From Artocarpus heterophyllus (lineage: Eukaryota; Streptophyta; Magnoliopsida; Rosales; Moraceae): a stretch of 64,000 nt of DNA. The stretch covers positions 38,677,041-38,741,040 of the forward strand of contig CM046354.1 of assembly GCA_025403435.1 (NCBI GenBank), read 5' to 3'. The notes below the pieces were generated by a model. That model saw only the letters and a program-made list of their open reading frames with translations, made no database searches and was not told where the DNA came from. Shown in pieces: positions 23,775 through 38,600 of this stretch (position 1 is its first letter; the number at the start of each line of letters is the position of its first letter). A program made the position numbers and the translations under genes.

Positions 23775-24424
23775 ATGGCGCTCTCGGCTGCGGACCTGCC
23801 GGCGATATACTCGTTGCTGACGAACTCCATGAGCGGCGACGAGAGCGTCCGTAAGCCAGCGGAGGCGGCACTCGCTCAGTGCGAGGCCAGGCCTGGCTTC
23901 TGCTCTTGTCTCATGGTACTTCTCTCTCGTTCCCTCACTTTTCCGTTTGTTATTCTTTATATTTTCTTAATCTGAGTAGAACTGACGAGTTGTCGTTCAT
24001 TTCAATGTTATTTTGGGCGTTTCTGTACTTTCTGAACTAAGAGATTTTGTTGATTAATGAATGTAGGAAATTATAAGTGCCAAGCATTTGTCATCTCAGG
24101 TGGATGTTCGTTTGCTGGCCTCGGTGTGTTTCAAGAATAGTATTAATCGCTATTGGAGGAACAGACGCGATTCCTTGTGAGATATTGCTTATTACTTTCT
24201 TCTTTGATATTACGTCTTACTATTGTGAAAGCTGTATTTGACAATTCGCAATGTTTAAGAACTTTATGCTTGTCTTGGCTTATTTGGCTTCAAAAACTAC
24301 GTTTAAGATTTTTCATATTCACAATGTGATCAGCATGATCCCTGCACAAGGAAAACTACGTTTGCTGGACAATATGTCGACTGGAGTATGTGATTTGGGG
24401 GAAGAACATCTCTTTATGTTTTTC

Positions 24425-24469
<45 letters not shown>

Positions 24470-27400
24470 CTGTTATGTTAATTGGAGTTCTCTTACTATG
24501 TTTCTTCATTGGCATAAGATCGGTGTTTTTTTGTTTTATTTATAATGGTATCTGATAGGATATGTTTGTGCTCAGGGGAATCAGCAATGAGGAGAAAGCA
24601 CATCTGAGACATAAACTGTTGTCGCACTTGAGAGAAGAAAACTATCAGGTGTTGCCTACTCCTTTTTTTATTTTTTCTTTTTATGAATTCAATCAGGAAT
24701 CAGGATTATTTTTTTCCTTTTCTTTTTGTTTGGAAGTGTAAGATTTTATTTGTCATTGATGAATCTTCTCTTGAAAATGCTTTGCCACAGTAGACATTGC
24801 AAAGTAATTATGGATGTTAAAATCGGCTGTAATTCTTGAGTGTTGCAAGGATTCCCTGTCATTTCTTTTTTTCTTCATTCAGTTTTTTTTTTTGTTTTTT
24901 TTGTTTTTTTAATTTAAAAAAACAAGGAACTGAATATATTGAAAGTTAAAAAAGAGTACAAAAATGGAGGAAGAGATTTCCTTGACAACATGAAACAAAA
25001 ATCAGAGAAGAGTTACAAAAAAGGAGCCCAACTTTTCACTAAATTTTGATGCTTACTTAACCTTGGCAATTTGATTTACTAATTTACTGTGTTGTTCATT
25101 TTCTTCTTACAGATAGCTTTAACTTTGACTGTGCTGATTTCAAAGATTGCTCGAATTGATTATCCTAAAGAATGGTATCATTTTGCCTTATTCTTTAGTA
25201 TGTTCATCCAGTGTTGTCTTCTGTGAAACTGTGTGATATTTGTAAGGCTGTGTTGTGCAATAACAAAGACTTCGTTAAGAGGCACTCCAAGAGAATTAAA
25301 TTTGTTGTGGAGATTAAAGCTTTTATGATTGGGATAATGTGCATTTTGTTTGGCTGCATGGAAGCTTCCATTTCTTATAGATTATTGCTTTTAAGATTTG
25401 AAATGTAGTCGTTCCATTTTGATAGCATTCATTTATTATATCATCTTGTCTTGACGTATTGATCTGATGGATCATACAGGCCAGACCTCTTTTTGGTTTT
25501 AGGACAACAACTTCAATCAGCAGACGTTCTTTCGTCCCACAGGATCTTTTTGATCCTCTTCCGGACCTTGAAAGAACTGTCCACTAAGCGTCTCCCAGCA
25601 GGCCAACGGACATTTGCAGAGGTATAGTTGACTAATTTAGCGTCCTTTAGTGAATGTATTGTGAAGCTGTTTTTAACTGAATTTGCATGATGTTGCTGAC
25701 TACAGTAGTAGTCTCGTAGACTTGGTTGGTTTGGATTTTGGACCTGGAATGACACCTCCCGCCTCCCTGATAGACAAACCGGTGGTGGAGGCCATTCTGA
25801 AGAATGTAATCTAACAATAAGATCAAAACGAAAACCCCTTAGAAACATTTATTTATCAATCTAACAAAGATGCATGTAAGTTGATCCTTTGAAGGCACGA
25901 GACTCCCTCTTTTGACGAATGGGAAGATGCTTGGTTTCTGGTGACGTCTACTTGGGCGTTTGGGTATGTAGTTTAAACCAAAAGTTTGAACTAAAGTTTG
26001 TTTGAAATTCAAATTTTGTGAGAGAAAATACTATAGAAAAGTTGGTTTGAACTACAAATTTGTGGTTTTAACTATGCTCCCAAGCACCTTGTTACGTGTA
26101 TTTCTTTAACCTTACAGGCTTACGCATAGTATAGCATCCTATCCCATGAGCTTTCTATTAGGTATATAGAGATAGAGAAAGTTCAGGTTGATCAGTTGGC
26201 TCAAGGTTGTGTGAGGATTGAATTGAACTTCTGCACTCGGCCTTAGGATTTATGTTTAAGTTTTTGAAATTGATATTTTATGGTTCTTACTATCTCTTTC
26301 ACTTTAGACAACAGTTTCCTTGGCTGTCAACCTATAGAATAAAGTAAACACCTATTATTATCCAAAAAAAAAAAAAAGGTAGGCACCCATGTTTTCTAAT
26401 TTGTTCGTCCAAGCTTGCTTGGCGTGCTTTTTTTTTTTTTCTTTTTTTTTTATCCTACATCTGTACTCTCTATGTTTTTTTTTTAAGAAATATTTTCTTT
26501 ACTTTTTTTTTTTGAAATAGAGACAAAATCTTCATTGATGTAAAAAGAATTATGTACAAGTATGAGTAGAGGAAGAGAATTCATTAATACAAAACTGCAC
26601 CCCATTCCCTAATAAGATCAGAAAAGAGTAGACAATTAAAATCCATGTCCTAATGGACCCAAAAGGGCTTCCTGGTATTTAATCCTATACCAAATGACAC
26701 CACACCCTTCCTCACATCCCTTGAAGGTTCTACGGTTTCTTTCCAACCACGCTCCCTAAAGAAGTGTCAAAACAGCCACCTTCCCTAAAGTTTTTCTCCT
26801 AGTCCGTGAGCCGTACCAAGGGAAAGAATTGCAGAGTTCTTTACAGCTCCTAGGAGTAACCCACAAAATGCCCAACTAATGAAGAAGCAAACGCGACAAC
26901 TTGTAGGTATATGGACACTGCAAGAACAGGTGATCCACCTATTCGTTGCTCGATCTACAAAAGATACACTAACTTGGAGAAAGTGAAATAAATGGCTAAA
27001 ATCATGAGTGTTCAATTTTTCAAGAAGTAAGAGTCGACAAAACACTTGAACTTTAGAAGGAATCCGGGTTTTCCATGTGAGATCAGAGAAATCAAGATTG
27101 GGAACATCATAAGTATTTGTTAGAGAAACAAAAAGAGACTTGACAGTATAGAGGCCCCAAGCCTTTAGTACCCATAACCTCCTGTCCTCCACCCCCTCCC
27201 AAAGTCAATAGCCCTCCAAAATCATAATTAAATCCAAAACTTCCTGAGCCTCCCTATCAGACAACGCTCTCAAAAACTTGGAGTCCCAAGGGCAGACCTC
27301 GCCGAGTATGAGGACAAATTGGAAACAAAGTGTCTGATATTCTCATTGTGAAGAGGCAAAATTTTGAATTGCCCCAGGAATCTTTCATGGAATGGGTCTC

Positions 27401-29567
27401 TCCACACCATACATCTTCCCAAAATCTCACAACATCCCCACTCCCTACCCTCCACTTCACTCCCTGGAAGAATCCTCTGCATTAAATTAGTTGCCTTCCA
27501 GGGGCAGTTGTAAGTAACATGAGCAGCGATCTCCAAATCCCAGTTATTGGAGTTCAATTCATGTTTGCTTTTGATAACTTTGTACCACATCCACAAGGAA
27601 TCTTTCTCTCTTGGGAGCCTCCACAACAATTTACAAAGCAGAGCCTCGTTTCTCTTGGAGATGTTACCTACACCTACACCTAAACCACCCTTATTTTTGG
27701 GTCTCACCACCCACTCCCATGCGACAAGATGATCTGCCTTCTCCCCTTTCATAAAAAATTCCAAAAGGAGTAGCCGGACAGATTGAGAATATTCTCTAAT
27801 ACTTATTTTTCATGGTTTTGAAAAACTTGCGAATAAAGGTTTTAAATTCCAATGTTATTAAGCTTCAAAAACTTAAAATCCCAATTTTAACAATGCCAAG
27901 TAAATGGAGTACTGCCGGTTGTCAGGATTGTTTCTAGCAAGGAATTTTTCACTTTTAATACCAATTTAGCAGGACTGAGTAACTGGAATATGAAAGATCT
28001 TAATCATATGTTACATTTTTTTCCTGCATTTAGTTTTCCATTTTTATGGTATATTATATTCTACAGATTTATTTTTTGCTCCGGGAATTTAGCTTTCATT
28101 TTATTTGTTATTCATTGGTACTTCTAATCTTATTTCACACGTTATATTTTTTTTCCTTCTTATCTGGCGACTTATGTTCTTTGTTCTGCAGATATCCTCC
28201 CGTTTCTTTGATTATAGCTGGCGGCTTTGGCAGTGTGACGTGCAGAATATATTACATGGGTTCTCCACAATGACCCAGAATGTTAACTCAAATGCTCTGG
28301 AGCAACAGCAAGATGAACTTTGTCTGATTTGTGAGCGTTGGTTGCTATGCTTAAAAATCATGCGCCACTTAGTAATTTCTGGATTTTCAAGTGATGCAAA
28401 AACTGTACAGGTAATTGTTGATTCCAATTTATTCACCTTCTTAGTATACTACGTTTGAAGAGATTGCTGTTTTCTTTTTTCCTCAGTTTGGCAGCGTCTT
28501 GCATATTTGTAACTTTTTATGTTTTTTAGGATGTCAGACCGGTCAAGGAGGTTTCTCCTGTGCTCCTGAACGCCATTCAGTCATTTCTTCCTTACTGTGA
28601 GATATTGCTCTTTCTTTACAGTTCATTATTCATTATATATCCCTAGTACATTATCATTTTTTTTCCTTTCTATCACAAGAAATGTCCAATTTAAGTAAAT
28701 AATAGGTAACTAATGGTTGAATTCACATGGTAACTAATGGTAAATAATAAGTATGATTCACATGGTTGGGACATGGTTGAATTCAAGTCTCGCCTGTGAG
28801 GATCTTCTTTTAAAGTTTTTGTTTTTTTTGTTTTTAATTTTTTCCTTTTTTTTTTAATTTCATTTGAGTTGGAGGGACGTCTTGTATTTTTCCCTTGTTG
28901 CTGTTGATGATTTCCTATCCATTGTTTTTTTATCTCTGCTATGATTATATGATGTAAAAATTGTTTTTAATTGATAACTTCAAATATTCAAATGTGTCTA
29001 TCAAAATAAATTACTGAATACTACTGCTTTTCTCTATCTCGTTCCTCAACCATGCTGTTCCTGCACTTAAGGTTTTAATTTTTTTGTTTGAAATGATTAA
29101 GGTTTTAATTTTTGTTTTCCTACAAACACTTAAAGTTTTATTTGATAATTATTTTTTATTGCTGGCTCATCAGGTATTAATTGATTACAGATTTTGATTT
29201 TCTTTAACTAAGATTTGGAGTTTAAGATCTTTTTTTTTTTAAATAACCTTAAAATTTTATTAAACCTGAATTAGAAAGTTTACAAAACGGGACAAGGAGT
29301 CTGCCTAGAACAGAAAAAGAAAGCGTAAAAGTCTACCTAACCCACTGACTTACTCGTTCAAAAACTAGAGTGGTTATTATTGTAAAACCAAATCCCATCC
29401 ACTTAACAAGTCAGAAAATGAATACACGGCAAAGCCTTTGGCTTGAAAAAGCCACAGAGCTAACCCAATACATAATTCTTTCCCAAACTATGCTACAATC
29501 CTCCTGAACAGCCTCAAATATTCAATTATTTGAGTTTTAAGTTTGTGATTTCCGGCTATTGTAAAAA

Positions 29568-29602
<35 letters not shown>

Positions 29603-32600
29603 TATGTGTTATGCTGTGGAAAGGAAGCGGAGCCCATTCTTATACTTTTTATGCATACATAAATCATACTTATATTTGATGGTTGCAAATATTAATTTAA
29701 TAAACTTTTATTCTTCTGTTTCTATTTGGCAGATTCATCATTTCAAAAGGGACATCCTAAATTTTGGGAATTCATAAAGAGGGCGTGTACTAAGCTGATG
29801 AAGGTTTTAATTGTAATTCAAGAAACACATCCTTTTTCATTCAGTGATAAAAGTGTTCTTCCACTTGTCATGGTTTTCTGTTTAAATAAGATAACAGATC
29901 CCGAGCCAGATGTGTTATCATTTGAACAATTTTTGATTCAATGCATGGTATTGGTGAAAAGTGTATTGGAATGTAAAGAATACAAGCGAAGTCTCATTGG
30001 TCGAGTAGTGGAAGAAAATGGAGCTACACTAGAACAGATGAAGAATAACATGTCTAATGCTGTTAATGATATCTTGACTTCTCTTCTGCCAAGCGAATGT
30101 ATAATACACTTATGCAATGTATTGATAAGAAGGTAATGGTACCTCAAACCTATTTTAACCTTATTTTCTTTGCTCTTTTGTTGCTTATTAAAATGCTTTT
30201 TTGTCATATAACCTAAGTTTATGTTGATAATGGTGTACATGACTAGTTTCTCTTCTTGTTATTGTTAGTTTTTTTTTTAAGGAAAAAAAATTGTGGTGAA
30301 TAGGAAATAAATATTAGGATCACAATTTTGCCAGCATTGAGATTCCAAATTACATCATAGAATTCCGATCAAAATGAATTATCTGTTTTTCTTTCTTTTC
30401 CTTTTTTTTAAGCTGTTTGGTCTCTGTTTAAGTTCTGCTTTTGTGTGTGAACTTCAAAGATTGTCTGTCATTACCAAAAGGGATGGCCTGAGTGGGTCCA
30501 TCCTGCACGTATCCTAGGCATGGAAGAAGCCACCAAGTGGTTCACCATGAAGACTAACTAGAGAACCATTTTTGTCAGAAGGGTGACAGGGGGCAGAGAT
30601 TTATTTATCAGTAAATAACAAGAAAATGTAGTGAATAGATTTGAGTAAAGCATCTTGTTCTACTTAATGTGCCTTAAAATCATGCATGAGAATTGTTTAT
30701 GCAATTAATTTTGAACAGGTGGTATATTGCTCAGACCAATAAATAGAGCTGGGAAGATGTTATAGTGGAAGTAGCTAGTAGAAAACGTCAGTCCTAAGTT
30801 ATAGTAGGCATGGACATAATATAAATGACAAGGCAGCTAGCATTGTGCTAATAACATCTTATGATGACGGCGTTAGCATGACGAGTTGTGTAGCTGATAT
30901 CAAAATGAATAAATTTTTATGCTTCTGACTCACATCTCGTACTGCTGCTTTATCTCAGGAACTATGTCAAGAAAGTTATTCTAATTATTGTCATCATTCT
31001 TCTTCAAAGCATGCTTGTTGGAATAATTGTCATTAAAACTGTCAACTAATATGAATACAGGTATTTTGTATTGACTTCTAATGATTTGGAGGCGTGGTAC
31101 CAGAATCCTGAATCGTTTCATCATGAGCAGGATATGGTTCAATGGACAGAAAAATTAAGGCCTTGTGCTGAGGCTTTGTATATTGTTTTGTTTCATAACC
31201 ACACTGAGGTTAGTGGCTTTTACCATTATGATATCTGGAATGATTTCAGTTAAATATATAACTTTTTTTTTAATGTGAATGATCAAATACTTACTGGATT
31301 GAGTTGTACGTTTTAGCTTTTAGGTCCGGTTGTGGTTTCCATCCTTCAAGAAGCAATGAGTGGTTGCCCCACATCTGTTACTGAAATCACTCCAGGGTTG
31401 CTTCTTAAAGATGCTGCTTATGGTGCTGCTGCATATGTTTATTATGAGCTTTCAAATTACCTGAGCTTTAAAGATTGGTCCGTCCATAGTTACAATCTAC
31501 CTTTTTACTATTTAGGAATGATTATTATGTCTTATCTTGTACAATAAAAGGCTATCAATTGTCTGTATTAGCATGGCAATTTGTGAAGATGATTGGTTTC
31601 GTTAAACTGACTTGCTGGGGCATGGGATGTGATGCATGTGGCGATAGTCATTTACATCCTTGCCTCAGTTTGAAGCATTTCAAATTTCCAAGACTTTCTC
31701 TGTCTCTTGTTTTTCTTCTATTTTGAAGGACAATCATATTGCAATACATTTGGTGATTGTAAGGGGTATCGTTGTACTACTTTTTCCCTTAGAATGTTTA
31801 AATGCCAGGCTATATTCATCCGAACAAATTTTATAGTGTCAGTATGCTGTGCCAAAACTAGTTTGGGGGTATGATCGTCACAAAGGTCATTTGTTTCTTT
31901 GTCAACAAAATGAGCTCCAATTATCTTTTTAAAGGATTGTATATGCATAGGAATGAGGATTACTTTGTTAGAGAGATGGTTGGACCGTATGGTCTGCTAT
32001 CCTCGTGATTTAGCTTAGTTTGAATTTTTTTTTTTCTGAAACAACTTAGTTTGATAACTGCAGTCTGTAATATCTTAAGAGGATATTAATGTTATCTGGA
32101 TAATCAGGTTTTCAGTTGGCTTGTGTTCACATGATGGATGATGAAAAGGTTTTAGGAGTATTTTGTTTGTGGGCATGTTGAGGGATTGGATTCCTTTGAT
32201 GTAGTTTTTTATTTTCTTTCTTTGCCTTTGGTGGAATCCTATCATCTGCTTGTATTTCTTCCTTTTCTTTTTTATCTTGATGATCTCTGATATCTTTATG
32301 GGTTTGTTATATTTATTGATTTTAGCTTTCTATGCTAGTTTCTTTTTTCCCCTTTAAAGGAATCATTGTAAACATGCTTTTTTCCCCGTTATCATCCCTC
32401 AATTAATTTTGCAGGTTTAATGGTGCGTTATCCCTTGATCTCTCAAATGATCATCCAAATATGCGAATCATCCATCGGAAAGTTGCGCTTATACTGGGGC
32501 AATGGGTTTCTGAGGTGATATAACTTTTTGAGCCATGGTTTATTTTTTCACCGTTTTGTGAAAGTCTGCCTGACGTGTACTATGCTGAAGTTTTGCCTCA

Positions 32601-35600
32601 TTATGGCATTGGTTGACAGATACAAGGATGTTGTAAATTTCATTGTTTCTTGTGTCATTGCTGCCCATTTCCTATTCAATGCTTTCTCAAACTGAAAAAT
32701 ACAAATAAGTGTCTCCTTTTAAGTAAAGAGGGAAGTGGTTCAAAAGTATAATTTGCTGGGAAAGTTTCTCTGTTAAGAACATTTTTTAAGCTCATGTGCT
32801 TATGTGCTTGTATGCATATCCTTCCCACGGTTTTGCAATGGTTCTTATGTGCTTTAATGTAAAATAACTATGAAATGATTGGTTTTGTTTGTTTATGTTC
32901 TGGCAGATTAAAGATGACACAAAAAGACTAGTATACTGTGCTCTGATAAGATTGCTGCAGGACAAAGACCTATCTGTTGAAGTATGTTGTGTGGTGCTAA
33001 TTTTTTTTTATTTTTTTATGAAATAGAATTTCTTAGCTAGATCAATTATTAAGCTTCTACTTTATGGTTCTAGTTGGCAGCCTGTCGGTCATTGTGTCTG
33101 CATATTGAAGATGCTAACTTTTCAGAGAAAGAATTCACTGATCTTCTTCCCATATGTTGGGATTCATGTTTTAAGTTGGTTGAGGAAGTTCAAGAGTTTG
33201 ATTCAAAGGTATATATGACTTGAATTTAATAATTTTTTTAAGTGTAATATGTTTATGATCTCTTGTTTCTTCGATGTGTAATTTTGCCCTTTATCTTAAA
33301 CAGTGTCAAGTTTCTTACAAGAAAAAAAAAAAAGTACGTGCAACTGCTGCTTCACAATGTGATTACAAATGACTTTGTTTATTACATATCAGGTGTTCCC
33401 CTAAAGATTCAAAAAAAAAAAAAAAGGGTTTTCTTGTAATCCAAGCTTCCTACCATGCTACATTTATAGGACAAGTCTTCCCCTGTGCCCTGGAATCTAA
33501 AGCTCAAGTTTTTTTTTTTAATAGTTTTGGATTTTGCAAATAGCTTGTTTAGCATACAATCCCCCTTCTTTTAACAACTAAGTATCCTAATTTAACGTCA
33601 GTTATGACTTCTTGTTCTTTTATTAATTTTCAGGTACAAATATTGAATTTGGTGTCCATTCTTGTTGAACACGTCAGTGAAGTCCTTCCATTTGCAAACA
33701 AATTGGTGTCATTTTTCCAGAAGGTAATTTGTTTTGTGATCAATCTTCCTAGCACAGAGCCATTGTCCATATCAAATGAAAGCCCTGACACACACCTAGA
33801 TATCTTTGGAACTCGTTAAACTGTGATGTTTATATATCAAAACAACAGATGCACCAGACATGATATTGTAACTTCAACCTGACTATATATGAGCATTCGA
33901 GCTTAGTTTTGGCATCTTCCAACGAAAACCGTTATGGGGCATAAATAGGACTGTGTGAGCTAATGGATATTAGTTAGTAGACTATATAAGTAGCTGGAGT
34001 AAACTGTTGATCATTTTGTTTTACATTGTTCTAGCTGCTTGTGACATTTGTTGTTTGTTTTCTTTCATTGATCGGGTTTTGTAAAGTTTTGAAAAGTCAG
34101 TCCTATCATTTTGCTGGGTTGCATGGTTTGTTTTTCCAAGAATCACTTTTTTTTTTTTTTTTGAAAAAGGAAACAGAGATTATATAGAAATGGAAAAATT
34201 ATACTAATTGAAATGTTTGGAATGGGAATCCTCTACGGATTTTTTGTTTTTGGTGGAAGAGAACCTTAGAGATTTCAGGGGCTAGCTAGGTCTAGTAAAA
34301 TGTATGGGATTGAACGTATAACATGGCTGACAGACCACCAAAGCAGATAGGGCATTAACTTCACAGAGCATAACTGATTTGGTCCAGTCAGTATAATTTT
34401 AGAATTTTAGTTTCCTTGTTTCAACTTTGAATGTGAGGAATTCAACTGAGAACATGTTTAATACAAAGCGCTCATTATCAAATTTTGTTTTTTGCTTCAT
34501 TACTATGGTGATCTTAAATGTTTCAGAATACTCAAGTAGGGTTTAACCTGATCCTTTTTCAAGGTATGGGAGGAGTCTTCTGGTGAAAGCCTGCTGCAGA
34601 TTCAACTTCTTATAGCTCTCAAGAACTTTGTTGTTGCGCTAGGCTATCAGTCGCCTGTTTGCTATGATATGCTACTGCCCATTCTGCAAAAGGGAATCGA
34701 TATCAATGGTCCAGATGAACTCAATCTTCTGGAGGACAGCATGCTGGTTAGCTATCATTAATCTTTAATTTTGAAGTGATATTATCTTGTATTTTATCAT
34801 GCTTATATAGTTGGTGTGCAGTTATGGGAAGCCACACTCTGCCATGCTCCTTCGATCGTGCCTCAACTATTGGCATGCTTCCCTTGCCTGGTGGAAATCA
34901 TGGAAAGAAGTTTTGATCACTTGGAGGTTGGATTTATTGATCAATTACCACATGACATGAGAATCGTATTGATTTTGTTTCTAATGTGTGTTAGGATTTT
35001 TGTTCGCAGCTTAATTGTTCCTATTTTGTCAATTTTGCAGCAAATTATGATCATTAATGTGTGATAACAACACAATGACTTTGAAAGTTGCGACATACAG
35101 TTTTTTTTTCTAAAACTATTTGAATTGGAAAATGATAGGCCTTTCATACATCAAAGCTCAATCAAATGAAATAAGAGCAGGCTATTGAAGAATTTCATTG
35201 GTTACAAGCAACTAGGAAATCCTAGCAGAGTGCCAATCTTGGTTACTCAAGCCCAAACGATCCCTAATCAATGTGCTAACTCATTAGATACTAATTTCTC
35301 TACTTATACTGCTGACATATATCTACCAACTCTAACCAACCATAAAAAGAAACTCCAACAACTAATAACAGCAAGTACCAGTGACAACTAACCCATACAA
35401 CCCCCGGTTAAACTCATTTACTACTAACCAACTAACAAGGCCTATCAGAAAATTTTAAACAAAAAAGGCGTGGCTCTTTAAGTGTGCACTTATTACAATT
35501 ATTTTACTCATTGAATGAAAAAATGCTCACATGGAAAGCATGAATTATGAGTGGTGGTTCTTGGATATGCGATTGAGGTGTTGAGGTTGCAGATGGCACT

Positions 35601-38600
35601 TTTCTCCCTTTCCGTGGCTATGATCATCCAATGAATGATAGAAAAGGAAAAGGTTCTAATCGTTTGTTGTTGTAGCCCGTACTAAAGAGGGGACAGCCAT
35701 GGTCAGGTGTTGCTAGTTCTTTTGCTTGGTTCTGGTTCGTGAAATGGAAATCAAAATTGCATAGAGAAAAAGTCCTTTTGCTTATTTCTTGGGTACTTTT
35801 TCATTTTTGCTTAGCTGCATTGCTTATATCATTCCATCTTGCTTAATGTGTGCTCTAGAGTTGCCACGAAGACCTTGTATATTAAGTTTCTGTAGGGAGC
35901 TGGTATTAAAATGGGTGCAGATTATTGGCTCTGCCTTTGTCTGCTTCTTTGTGTTTGTTTCTTATATATTATTGACTTGAGCTTACTTGCAGGTTGGCAT
36001 CAATATAATTGAGGATTATATTATTTTGGGTGGAATGGAGTTTCTAAGTAGGCATGCTTCCAATGTTGCCAAACTTCTTGATCTGATTGTTGGAAATGTC
36101 AATGATAGTGGATTGCTTTTGACTCTTCCGGTCATTGATATTCTGATACAGGTACCCTTTTTTTTCCAACCAAAAAAGACAACTTTATTAAGATCGAAAG
36201 AATAATGAACTACAAAGCAAAGAGGACTGGAAGTCCTGGTGGACAAAAGCTCATAAAAGTGGAAAAAACTGAGAGTGCAATTGTGAAAAATAAGATAAAT
36301 TAAATCAATTGCCACTCCCTAACCAAATCTGAAAATTGCAAATGACTGAAGTCTTGATCTTGATGCAACCAAATTGCAACGCAAAATTTCACTATGTCCC
36401 ATACTTTCGTTGATATAGCCTGCCAAGTCTTCAAAGATCCTCTTGTTCCTTTCTAACCATAGCGCCCATCACAAACCTGGGATAGCAATATTTTAAATTT
36501 TCGTACACCTCTTGTTGAAACCAAGGACAAGAACCATGGGATTGTTATTTGTCCAAATTTTCTTTCAGACTGGGGCTTTGTTTCGCGTGCAAAAACTGCC
36601 CTTTCAATTTCCTCTATTTCAGAGGGCTTTTCCATGGAATCTGCTACTATGCTGCGGATGGTAATGGATACCATTCTATCCCTTCTAGACCATGAAATTC
36701 TTTTTGGGACATGAAGCCTTTCAAGAAAACAAACCACCTCCATCAAAATAGAATCATCCTCTACGACTATAGAGTTGTTGCTTAATCCCAACTTTAACAT
36801 GATGTTATTAGCCTTTTTAGCCCCCAACAAATTATTGAAAAACCTTGTGTTGGCATCCCTGTCTTTCGCTCGTTTGACTCTTGATTTTAATCTTACATCT
36901 CTTTCCTTCATCAACACCTCATTAAGCTTACTTCTTGTTTGTGCTTTCTTGATTCTTTTTCGTTCATTCCAATTGGAAGAGCTTTTAAGGGATATACAAA
37001 GGTACTTTTTAAACATTCAACGGATGCATACGGTAAAATAAAGGCTGCAACTAACAAAAACAGAACAAGAATTAACAGAAAAAAAAAGAAAAAGAAGAGG
37101 TCCCTAACAAGAGAACCTTTTAATCAACATCCTTCTAACTCAAACTAAGTTGAAGAATAGCGGTATCATACGATTCCTTTGAAGTAGAGGCCCTACCCTC
37201 CTTTATTCCCCACGGAATCCCGGATACTTTCATCAAAATTCTGAAATAGGAGGACCCAAAAGTGTTTGTGTTTTGTATGTGCACAAGCTTGTGTATTTGA
37301 GGTGGAAGGTTTTCTGTATGTTGACTTCTTTGGGTTTTTTTGTTGCTTTTTATTTTTTCATTTAAGAGATCCTACCGTCATCTTCCTTGTTTCATTTTTC
37401 ATTTATGATATTTTTAATAATTGTCTTCTTTTCTAAGAAACAACAACATAAGATGAAATTATTTCATTCATATGATTCTGCCGTATTTATAGTTTTCATT
37501 GTGGTTTTGGGGATTGTCAGTCATACCCCCAACAAATGCATTTAGCTTAAATTCTGATTTTGCTACTTTGCAGTGCTTTCCAATAGAAGTGCCCCCCTTG
37601 ATCGGTAGTACTTTGCAAGTAAGCATAATTTTTTGCATGTTGAGATCTATAATGTATTACTTCAAGTATTTTATATATGTTTTGAATTTTTGAGGCCTTT
37701 TATGATTCCGGGATTTTGTTCAATGTTGCTAGAAATTGATGGTTGTATGTCTGAGTGGAGGAGATGACTATGAGCCATCTAAGACAATTGTTAAAGCATC
37801 TTCAGCTGCCATCTTTGCAAGAATTTTGGTTATGAATACCAATTATCTAGCTCAGTTGACTGCTGAACCATCACTTCCATTACTTCTTCAAAATTCGGGT
37901 GTCTCAGTTGGAGAAAATGTACTTCTTGGTCTTATTGACATATGGCTTGATAAGGTTAGTATAGTGTGAATCTCCATGTCAAGGCCATTTGTGTAGATTG
38001 GTGGAATTTTTATTTCGTTTTTATATTTGAACACCCCAAAACTGCATCTCTTTTCCTGGATTTGCTTGTACTCACGAGATTTTTGTGTGCATAGATTTTG
38101 TTATCCATTCCACCATGTGATTTAAAATGAATTAAAATAAAATATGAACAAATAAGAAAAAAAAACACGGATATATGAGTACCTAACAAAAATGACTTAT
38201 AGATACTGCAATATAACGTACTTATCATTTTTATGACTAAATTTTGGGGTTGAGAATTATGTAAATGACATAATAATAAATACTCCGGTTAATTGGACAC
38301 AATAATCACACAAAAAAAAAAAAAAAATCCCTTCAAAATTTGTATTAACTTTACATCAACAAAAATGTACATTTGTTTATGAGATTCCCTATTTGTAGAT
38401 CTGAGATGCATGACATTTTATTACAAAAGATTTAATCTTGACCGTCAATTTATAATTAATCGATCAGGTACATATATGGGTGGCTTAATTCGTCAATATT
38501 TAACGGTTTTAGTAATTGAAGGGCTAAAATGGAACAAGTTTAATAGTTTAGGGGTTTGACTTGTTATAGCTTAAAGTTTATGGGTTAAAATGGGACCAGT

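Noticed and set aside
25211..25408. 65-codon ORF inside the importin gene
   Set aside because: It lies wholly in the intron between exons 4 and 5.
34141..34330. Possible further LINE tail in intron 14
   Set aside because: Only a T tract and weak purine-rich similarity; not enough to call an element.
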